From the NCBI GenBank assembly GCA_038030265.1, contig CM075943.1, positions 38,006,001 through 38,070,000 on the forward strand: a stretch of DNA of 64,000 bases, written 5' to 3'. Under the pieces are notes generated by a model. The model was given only the letters and a program-made list of their open reading frames with translations, made no database searches and was not told the origin of the DNA. Below, piece by piece: positions 55,632 through 64,000 of this stretch (positions within the stretch are counted from its first letter, which is position 1; each line of letters starts with the position of its first letter). Origin of the DNA: Corythucha ciliata. Its lineage: Eukaryota; Arthropoda; Insecta; Hemiptera; Tingidae. The translations under genes and the position numbers were made by a program.

Positions 55632-56553
55632 ATGTTGCGTGAACGCAACATTGGGAACAGCTCGGTGTCCGAAGTCACTACATATTGATTTTCATGTTGA
55701 TTGTTGCACGCTCATGCATCTATCTTCTTTGTTACTGCCAAAACCACCAAAAGTGTTCAAGAGCTCGCTGAAGATGCAAATTCCAAAATATGCGTTTGAC
55801 ACGGGTTTTGACGACAAAAACGTCATTATCTGTCGTTAGATAACGATTATTCGGTCGATACGAAGGTGTCAAATTTCTGGGGATGAGATTCCTTGGGAAG
55901 AGGCAAGCAGATCCCATCAGACAGAATTTGCAGTGCACCTCCAGCCCCCCCCCCCCCGATCCCACGTCATAATAGCACGATTCCGAACTTTAGCATTTAA
56001 ATGAAAATGTCATTATGACCTCTTTATCAACGTTTCGAACTCATCTTTCTGGTTATCCCATGAGAAAAGTCGATTTCAAGTCATTACGAGGCTCTAAGTT
56101 TCATAAAAATCCCGGTTTCGGTCCCGGCGTCTTCGATGAGAAACTCTAATCCTCAAGTCTCGAACAAAGAAGGGGTTGAAGGGAATTAGTTGCCATCTTA
56201 GCCTTATTACAATCCGTGTGACAGTTCCACAAGTGCGGTTCCTATGTCTCTGTTGTGTAATTCATATTTGGCGTCCGTGGATTCCGCTCGCGCAGCAACC
56301 GGCGCCTGGATTTAGCATTTTTCCCGACCCGCCAAAGGCGTAATAGTGGGGCGTAAAAGGGGTGGGGGGTGAAGGAATTGGGTGAAGGAATCGGGTGAAT
56401 GAGAAATGATTCCCCCAGGGATGGAGATGTTGACAATGCTCTTCACAGACAATGTATTTCTGGATGTTTTATGCATAATTCGTACAGAGTAAGTCTGGGC
56501 TCATTGTTGAATAGCTTACACCCTTTGTTCCCAAAGTTGCGCTGACGCAACAT
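55632..56553. mobile_element. Possible ~0.9-kb element with hairpin-bearing inverted ends
   Basis: The left word ATGTTGCGTGAACGCAACAT followed by TGGGAACA is inverted at the right end (TGTTCCCAAAGTTGCGCTGA, then CGCAACAT). The 28-bp arms therefore match, and each arm is itself a small palindrome. No target duplication is certain and no protein is recognised. Confidence 0.45.
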
Positions 56554-59264
56554 TTTGTCATATGTTGGCTATCAGAGATAAAATTATTTCAATTGCTAAA
56601 ATGAATGTATAAATGGCCTTGGGATCTATTGGGTTAAGGAACGTGGAGTCATAATACTAGGGAAAAATAAGGCTATATGGTTCGAAAATTATATGGCCTA
56701 TTAAAATGATCAACACTTGTTTCGATGCGCTGCATCTTCCTGTTGAGGAAGATCTTATCAGAAAAATTGTCAACAGTAATTACATTGGTTGGTTTAAATA
56801 CAAATTGTATATCTCGACGTGACGTACATATTTCTTGTCGGCTCGCTTGTTGCTAACAGTGAAAACGAAAATCCATATTTTTCGTGCTTAGAAAGCCGCT
56901 CGAGGCTTATCCCTGTCAGAAAAGTTTGCACGTGCATATATCACTCCACGAAATACCGAGATTCATTGATTTATCTCCCGCGGTCAAAGTAATCCACTTA
57001 ATTACTTTGAATAAATAGGAACTGCGTGACAATTCGACTAAAGAGAATATCTCAGAACTCTTCTTCGAATATATGAACGATAATTCTACCCTATATCCAC
57101 GTTAATTGGTAGTCTAGTGCTAATTAATTTTGGTTTATTCTCAGCGTTATCACTCATACAAATAAGTTGTTTGAAAGCTATACCAGGTACGAGCAATAGT
57201 CACGCGCTTTGTGCGTTCACCCCGCAGCAGCCTGAGGAGTTTCATTTCTGTTCAAAAGACCCGGGGTATTCGTAGCAGGCACTTGTTGTTAATGTCCGAG
57301 GCAACCTGAAACAGAATATCACTATGTTTACGACGAGTCGACTTGAAAGGTGCGAAGCTTGAGGGTGTAAAACATGGAATGTAAAGTTTTGCGTGAAGCG
57401 AGGGGGTTTTTGTTGTAAATGGGACGTGAGTGGAACGAAGGATTTTAGTATGAACTCTTGGATAGGGCAGCATATATAGGTGGGCGAGGAACAGTAAAAT
57501 GGGTCATTAGACGCAGCCCCTCTTAACTTTCAGGTTGAAGTCGGCTAGCTCTGGTTTACGTGAATGGGAAACCCAATTGTCTTTTAAAAAGGAGTTTTAA
57601 ATTGGTAGAGTACAGTAATTTGACGCACCGTGAAAAAGAACGTAAAATTTCATCATTATGCATAATATAAATAGTTGGAAGTTTATTACTGTTGATTTGT
57701 TGATGCTGCATGGTATTTCGTACACTCCTGGGAATTCGAGTCTCGTTCGTCTTTCATGTTTCTCGTTTCTGAGGCAGCAATTTATTTTTCGTCATGGTTT
57801 GAATGTCGGATTCTTGCTATTTTGATTGAAGTCCCTTCGACGAATGGCTGTAGGTAATTGAAACTCCTCCCCCTCTCACTGTACACCCTCCACCAGCATC
57901 CCCCCTTTGTTTACAGCGATCTGACCAGCTCTCAGTTACCCCCCCCCTCGATCCAACAAGGGGGGGTCCACTAATTGTGATTAGTGTAGAAAATAGAATT
58001 GCGCGTACTGTGATCATGGGGAAAAGTATCACCTACTGCAGGCAATCTGCATCCGGTGATGGAGCGAAATTATAATTACTTACAGCCTCTACTATATTTA
58101 ATACGTCATAATACTAAAAGTTATATCAATATAATTAGTAAAAAATTAGAGTGTATTGAGCAACCAAAATAAGTGAAAACCTCACTCCTCGTCAGTAATC
58201 TTCATGTGAGGGGAGGGGGTACTTAAACCTCTCACCATCACCAAACCCCCACTACCAACCTTCATCACGATCCCAATTTTTGGAACGATTTAACTGGCTC
58301 AATGGGGGGGGGGGCACATGTATTCATTCAAGTTGGAAAAGTCGGGCTAATCGGGCCGAACCACTGAGAAAGTCGGGCCGGGCCGGGCCCGACTCAAAGC
58401 CTGGCCCGGCCCGATTCCATCCCTAAATGGCTGTACCACATTCCCTTTGAGTCCTTCCGCTTCTTATTATGTTGGGTTTTCGGAATTTTCAATTGGCGAG
58501 TGCTTCCTTCTTGATTTTTTTATCGCATTTGTCAATATTTTTTCGCGTATTTACTTCTTGTGCTCGCGCGATCAACAGGTACGTACTTCAAGGAAGACCA
58601 AGAGTATACCACGCGGGTGCGGTTTAAATGCAATCTCGACGTCACTAGACGCATTTTTATGACGTAACTTTTACAAAATAAAAAACCTCAAAAACTTTTC
58701 TTGTTCTACATATTTACGTGTACGGCCAACGCTTCGTGTTCAGCTTCGTAACTATTTTTACTTTGCTTATGAATTTGGATTTCAAGGAAAGTATTCCCGC
58801 TCTTGATTTTGAAACATATTCTTTCTTTTCAGGAGTATTTGGCTTCGTTATATACTTTAAGTATATATAGGAAAAAAGAGCTCGGGTCTATCTGGGAGTA
58901 TCTCTTCCCCGCCTTAAATTTTTCATCCGTCTTTGAAAGCTCCCTAAAAGCGCTCGGCTGAATAAGCCAGTAAGAAAGTGGTCATCAGAAATGCACATTG
59001 TGTGGCTCGTTTGATTACACATTACAGGCTTTTACGTCAACCTGCCATTCAACTTCATGCATAAGAAAACTGGGAGTCCTGAGACCGTGCAAGATCGAAA
59101 AATTCATCCCTATGAGCGTTTTTCACTTATACAAAAATATTTCACAGGGTGGTTCATTTCTACCCGTTCGGTTCAAGAGAATACGTGCGGAAATGAATCC
59201 TCCCGGCCAGAATTTTATGCCATTGGATAACGCTCCAAGTTACCATCGTTTTATTTCTATTTTT

Positions 59265-59266
<2 letters not shown>
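56554..59266. other. Unique intron DNA, no gene seen
   Basis: No exon or element boundary recognised. There are C- and G-runs near 57,940-57,970 and 58,305, and a GC-rich 'gggccgggccgggcccgac' stretch at about 58,375. Confidence 0.4.

Positions 59267-59325
<59 letters not shown>
59267..59325 (+). repeat. (ATT)n microsatellite, about 19-20 units
   Basis: A nearly pure ATT/TTA run. A + strand frame through it yields poly-leucine, which is not a gene. Confidence 0.95.
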
Positions 59326-59326
<1 letters not shown>

Positions 59327-62008
59327 TTGTCTCGGCAAAGCTTGACCGTTTTGCGTCATTCACGCGATCATTTTTTTTACAGCCACTGTCAAAACCTAAA
59401 ATAAAACTATGAGGAAGTTTTAGCCAACCGCTTTGCCATGGCAGTGGCATTGCGACAAAACTATAACTTGGGATATTTTCAGCCCAGTCGGAAAATACCT
59501 ATAAATTAACACAAGTATCACAGTTGAAGCGTTGGTTCGTACTCAGTCATGATGAGAAATACATTCTCATGCGTTAAATTATGTTCCTTTCAGCTGTATA
59601 CATATAAAGCTAAGTATGTAACTTTGAAGTGAATCCATTTATTCACCCCAAGACATTATAGCCCTTTCGCTTGGCTCTGGTAAAGATAAACTTGTCTCTC
59701 GTATAATAAACCACGGTTCAAATCCCTCGATATAAAATGTAAATTATAATATAATTGCCTTTAATAATATTCTTCCCTTCATTTCTTTAAATTTATCATG
59801 GTTGAGTAAAATAAAAATATCAAATTTAGGGGAGGCTAGATTTCCCAGCGGCAATCAAAGTATGCACGTAAGTTACATTTATAAAAGAAAATGAAAGTCA
59901 TTTTCCTTCTGAGCTCCATAGAAGGTCACAGCAGAGAAAAAAGACCATTAATAACCTTCGTTTTCCGGAAAGCTGGGTGATAAGGCTAAGCCCTTGTGTT
60001 TTGACGCTAGTAGTAAGGGGGTATGAAGGAAAGTAAATGTCTCCATGGGGTTTTAATCCATCAAAAATAAAGGAATCGAAACCCGCGCTCCACCGATTCA
60101 CCCCGACAGTGGATTTTAAATAGAAACGTTCATGCTGGGATATTATTCAAAGAGGTTGAGCCCGAATTCATAATATGCAAAATTGCAAATTTCTTCTGCA
60201 AATAAGTAACATGGTATTAATCTATGGGAAACCTTGGTTCAAATTGTGTACTGCATATTTGCTTCTCAGTTAAAAAAAAAAAATGTCAAGACTTACATGT
60301 ACCAGATATAGGTATGCATAATTATCATACAATACACACCGCTCAAAATCAAGGGATACAACTGGGGCTGCGTCAGGAAAGCGTTCACTTTTTCTCTCAT
60401 CACCTACTCATGCACGGTAGGGTTGATAGCTGTCACTTAGTAAAGCTTAAGCTTTAAAACATTCAAAAAACGCTGTCAACAAAATGAGGAAGATGCATGT
60501 AACAAAAATGTTGGGTCTTCTGAGAAATATGGTAATAAATAATACTATTGGAATCCTTTTTTACCACTTGAATGAGAGAAATGCTTTCAGGGTGTTCCAG
60601 GAGGTATTAAGGACAAACCAAAATTACAAACATCGAATTATATTGAGTTATACAGAATTTTGTGTTTTTCAAGCCAAACCACCTCTTTCCAACAGAGGTC
60701 TGGCCTAACCATTCAATACAGATCGAAATAAATTACAACTCTAAAAATACCGCCAAATTGCACATTATAGAACACCTAAGAATAAAACGCCTCTTTAAGT
60801 TCGTTTAGTTTTTATAGTTATAGTTTTTGAAGAAACGAAAAAGTGTGGCATTGAATTTTTGTACTCCACCTTATTTTTTTTATTCCTGTGTCGGACAGTT
60901 TTTAAAAGTGAGAGGATGTGAGAGTGAGAGACGCATAACGAAGAGAACAGATGCAGAAGTAAGACAGAGGTTATAGTAGACGAGACCAATTAATAAAAGT
61001 GAGAGAAATATAAAGTTTTTACCTCATCAGAAAACAAGACGTTTAAATCGTTCGTCTCGCCTCTTTTCATACCTCATCTCATCGCTATAATGAGTCAAGC
61101 TAAACCATTCTCATTTAGGGCATTCGGATGGTTGAATTCGGAGCAAACTGCCTAGGTGTCGATAGAAGCGTTCATTTTACCCTTCACGGCACTCCAGCTC
61201 ATATTTCATTCATTCAATTTAATTGCATTCGCTCTTGGATGAAGCCACAAAGATGAGTCTTGACTTGCCATCTGTGACTCGCTGAGTAAATTCACTCTTT
61301 CGTAATGTATTTACTGAGGTTTCTTGTCGAGTCACGTAAAAACATTGACATTTCACGAACTCCCTTTAAATTTTGCTGTTTTCTTTCTCTTGGAATACGT
61401 GATAACTTTCTATCAATCCATGTTTAAATAAAATTTGAGGGGGATCAGCGAGGATTCATAAACATAAATTAATTAAATTGTGTATTTTATTTTGACGAAG
61501 AAGTTTGGACCACAATCAAAAACAAACTTGGGCCTCAACCTGACGAACAATGTAAGAAATCGAACTTCAACAATCTCAGTTCAGCTTCTGTTATAGCCTA
61601 CAAGTGATAATTTTGAGTGATATTTCGATTGATTATGAGCCATGGTATGCCAGTGAAAGAGCCCTCTTGAGTAAATCTGTGTATTCGAGTTTCACGTTAG
61701 AGAAAGCTGGGAAAACGGAGAAGCTGTTGTGAGGTTTGACCTTTAGTCGGGCAACATTTTTTGCGTTGCATTATAGATGGTATTTTGGCCAGCAGAAGAC
61801 GAATATGAGGTGTGATAACAAACATTGTTAAGGGAAGTTTATGGTTTTTCCCAAAAAAACGTAGACGTGTCTCGTAGTTTTAAAAATGACTGCAAAGCTC
61901 TGCTTTCTGAATACAAATACCCTTATATGAAATGAAAGAGCATTCCATGTTCTTCATTTTACGCCTGTAAAAATTGAATTACTTCGTTCAACAGATTCTC
62001 TGTTGCAG
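59326..62008. other. Unique intron DNA up to the second Ig exon
   Basis: AT-rich with only small open frames. The last bases form a polypyrimidine-like stretch and the acceptor TCTCTGTTGCAG used by the next exon. Confidence 0.45.
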
Positions 62009-62216
62009 GTGGGGTGGCTGAAAGCAGAGGACCAAACTGTTCTCAGCCTTCACACAAGGGTCGTCACGCACAACTCGAGAATCAGCGTCACACATGACAG
62101 TCAGAGGACATGGAGACTCCATATCAGACAACTGAAAGAAGGTGACCGAGGTTGCTACATGTGCCAAATAAACACAAGTGTCATGAGAAAACAAGTGGGC
62201 TGCGTCGACGTTCATG
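62009..62216 (+). CDS. Ig-superfamily cell-adhesion protein (DIP/Lachesin-like), second half of the Ig domain (exon)
   Basis: A 208-bp internal exon starting in phase 0 with VGWLKAEDQTVLSLHTRVVT (strand C with the invariant Trp). It continues with a THNSRISVTHDSQRTWRLHI segment and ends in the hallmark DRGCYMCQ (DxGxYxC, second disulfide Cys), then QVGCVDVH. The donor GTGAGG follows after one base of the next codon (phase 1). In this family the next exon normally begins with V-P-P and the second Ig domain. Joined to 32,980-33,086 it completes one V-type Ig domain of about 104 residues. An N-glycosylation site (NTS) lies in QINTSVM. The downstream exons lie beyond the window or were not recognised. 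Confidence 0.9.
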
Positions 62217-63018
62217 GTGAGGATTATAGTTTACGTGCTTCGTGTTCATGACTGCAATAATAAATATGTTATAAGCCGAGTATGATATCAGGCATTGGTT
62301 TCATACTTCGTCTAGCTATTCTACAGAATGCCTAAGGCTTCCTAGGCAATGTGTGTTGGAAAAAAGCAACGTACGATTTTCATTATTTAAGATTATTAAT
62401 ATCGTTATTATTCAAAAGTGTTTTTTGAACAAATTTGTTTTATTTTATTTTTTTAACGTCGACGATCGATCTGATCGTGGCTGGCGTTTGTAAAGGATTT
62501 TCATACGCCTAGCGACGTTTTCTTAGTAACAAACCCCAGAAGATTTCGGTGGGACTTGGAGGGACGACAGCGTTCGAAGTTTGCAAAATTTGTGCCCCGA
62601 CATTGGATGATCTGAACATGTCTGGCGAGGGTCATTTCTTACTATTTGGATGCTCCCCTATAGGAATATTTCAATGCCAGACAAATCGGATGATACACTG
62701 AACAAATGTGAACTTTTAAGAGGGCGAGACGAGAAGTACCGAGACCGAGACGATACCACAATTCTCGAGACGAGACCGAGACTCAGTCTCGATATCGGAA
62801 AAACCGCGAAGGGGGAGGTGGTGGAGAGAAGGAAGGAAAAAAACAAACAAACAAAAAATTTCGCTCCGTCAGCTGGCGGTCGGAAAGAGTGCATTTCATT
62901 TCGTATGCGGATACCCTAAGCCGTCCCAGAAGTAATAATGTTGAGACCATGACTTGTTTCGTTGTTTGACCCTTCCTCGTACTATTTGATGCCGGATTTG
63001 TTTAAGCAGAGCTTAATG
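62217..63018. other. Start of the next intron, no exon recognised
   Basis: Follows the donor at 62,217. A purine-rich 'gagaccgagac' stretch lies at 62,725-62,800. Open frames here reflect that bias. Confidence 0.45.
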
Positions 63019-63545
63019 GGAATCAAAGGCTACTTCAAAATGAAATCATCGTACCGAATATTATGCTTCTGAAACCAACTGGTGATTTGTAGTAATTTTT
63101 GACCAGTTCAAGCCATATTACTCCCCCCCCCCCTTAAAGTCCACCGATTTGGCCCAAATGCAATACCAACCGAGGTCGTATGACTACTGATTTCCGGGCC
63201 AAATCTCGTTCCGATAAATTAACTTCTACGAGAGTTATCGTGCTAACAAGACCACAGACTTACTTCCACCCGAGGACATCACCCCCTCCCCCTCGACTTT
63301 TTCAAAAAATTACAATTGGAATCAAAGGCTACTTTGACATGGAGTATACGTACTGAATATGATGCTTCTAGAATCAACTGGTGACTTGTAGTGATTTTTT
63401 GATCATTTCAAGCCGTATTTTTCCCCCCACCACCTTCACCGATTTGGCCCAAATGCAATACCGACCGGTGTCTTATGACTACTGATTTTTGTGCCAAAGC
63501 GCGTTTCGATAAATTTACTTCTACGAGAGTTATCGTGCTAACAAG
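63019..63545 (+). repeat. Tandem duplication, 296-bp period, two copies
   Basis: Copy 1 (about 63,019-63,249) and copy 2 (about 63,315-63,545) share 'gaatcaaaggctactt', 'gatttggcccaaatgcaata' and 'acgagagttatcgtgctaac' at about 85% identity, with different C-run lengths. No coding capacity recognised. Confidence 0.85.
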
Positions 63546-63577
63546 GAAACGGCCATAAAGATATACATATATGTATA

Positions 63578-64000
63578 CAGGGTGATTCAGGAGGAGATGC
63601 ATATACTGAAGTATGTTGTAGTACTAAGTATTTGCGACCAAAATCACCCTATGAGCATAGGGTCGCAAATGCTTTCCTTCTGAGATACACGTACAATTGT
63701 GTTTTTTTAGCGAGTGCCTACTTTTTCTCCAAAAACTCAATTTCACGGCCGAACCGCGGGGCTTAGAAAAAAACTGTTGACGTTTTTGAAAAGAGCACAA
63801 AATTTTACTTCAGAAAACAGTGCTCTGCATCGCTGTAAAAGTTCCTTAGTATTTTTTATGATTTTTCAAAAATGACGGAAGTTACTTTTTTGAAATTTCT
63901 CCTATAATTCAGCGACTGTTTTCTGCAAAAATTACAATGCTTCCAGTATGGTCCCAATATCAGAAAAACATGCCCGTTTTGTGAGCTTTCCAATGACCTC
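63578..64000 (+). mobile_element. Left part of another CAGGGTG-type element, cut by the window end
   Basis: Begins CAGGGTGATTCAGGAGG after a TA (63,576-63,577). It carries TATTTGCGACC about 55 bp inside and 'gagcacaaaattttacttca' further in. These landmarks stand in the same order as in the left TIR of the element at 15,168. The right end lies outside the window. Confidence 0.65.

Larger units (their letters stand above)
33087..62008 (+). other. ~28.9-kb intron splitting the Ig domain
   Basis: It runs from donor GTACTT at 33,087 to acceptor TCTCTGTTGCAG ending at 62,008. Both sites are phase 0, and the joined text passes from the Cys strand through KYK to VGWL, the conserved Trp region. The intron houses a copia retrotransposon and the 15-kb foldback element, which together make up about two thirds of its length. 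Confidence 0.8.

Noticed and set aside
59269..59345. Poly-leucine frame
   Set aside because: Translation of the ATT microsatellite only.
59659..59745. Possible tRNA around the B-box-like GGTTCAAATCC
   Set aside because: I could not form an acceptor stem or an A box at the correct spacing.
60588..60604. CAGGGTGTTCCAGGAGG resembling the ends of the CAGGGTG elements
   Set aside because: No TA precedes it and no right end or internal landmark was found, so a chance match or a tiny fragment is more likely.

Overview
The window is eukaryotic nuclear DNA, AT-rich, intron-rich and heavily loaded with transposons. The only host gene parts I can support are two exons on the + strand (32,980-33,086 and 62,009-62,216). 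Together they encode one split immunoglobulin domain of the insect Dpr-interacting protein (DIP)/Lachesin type, with matching phase-0 splice sites and a DxGxYxC motif. This points to an arthropod, probably an insect. A hemipteran such as a whitefly is possible, but I cannot prove the species. The intron between the exons is about 28.9 kb and is mostly transposon-derived.

Layout. 1-6,400: non-coding, with a tRNA-like (possible SINE) sequence and a field of decayed short tandem repeats. 6,400-11,000: MITEs, one copy of a 1.08-kb dispersed repeat and a broken Ty3/gypsy integrase fragment on the - strand. 14,087-21,700: a nested structure in which a ~1.1-kb inverted-repeat element received a 6.5-kb element with CAGGGTG ends at a TA target. 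The 6.5-kb element has ~590-bp terminal inverted repeats (TIRs) and tandem ~0.97-kb modules. 24,480-26,400: a decayed ~45-bp repeat field, a multi-hairpin region and a MITE. 27,757-30,255: the second copy of the 1.08-kb repeat, then a Penelope-like element fragment with a GIY-YIG endonuclease arranged head to head with an inverted copy of its own 3' end. 30,810-31,502: a small CAGGGTG-type element.

Inside the Ig-gene intron lie a Ty1/copia retrotransposon (35,810-40,191) and a ~15-kb foldback element (40,464-55,485). The copia copy has 115-bp LTRs, a 5-bp target-site duplication (TSD), a half-tRNA-iMet primer site and a MITE inside its 3' LTR. The foldback element has a perfect 9-bp TSD. Each 5-6 kb arm consists of ~515 bp of terminal sequence plus 28-32 tandem copies of a 162-bp monomer. 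Its 4.2-kb centre encodes no recognisable transposase. It is the most striking object in the window.

The long open frames across the 162-bp arrays follow from a monomer length divisible by three and are not annotated as genes. No CRISPR, operon or bacterial feature is present. Apart from the two exons and the decayed transposon genes, I see no credible coding sequence. Start exons, promoter and remaining exons of the Ig gene are not recognisable here.
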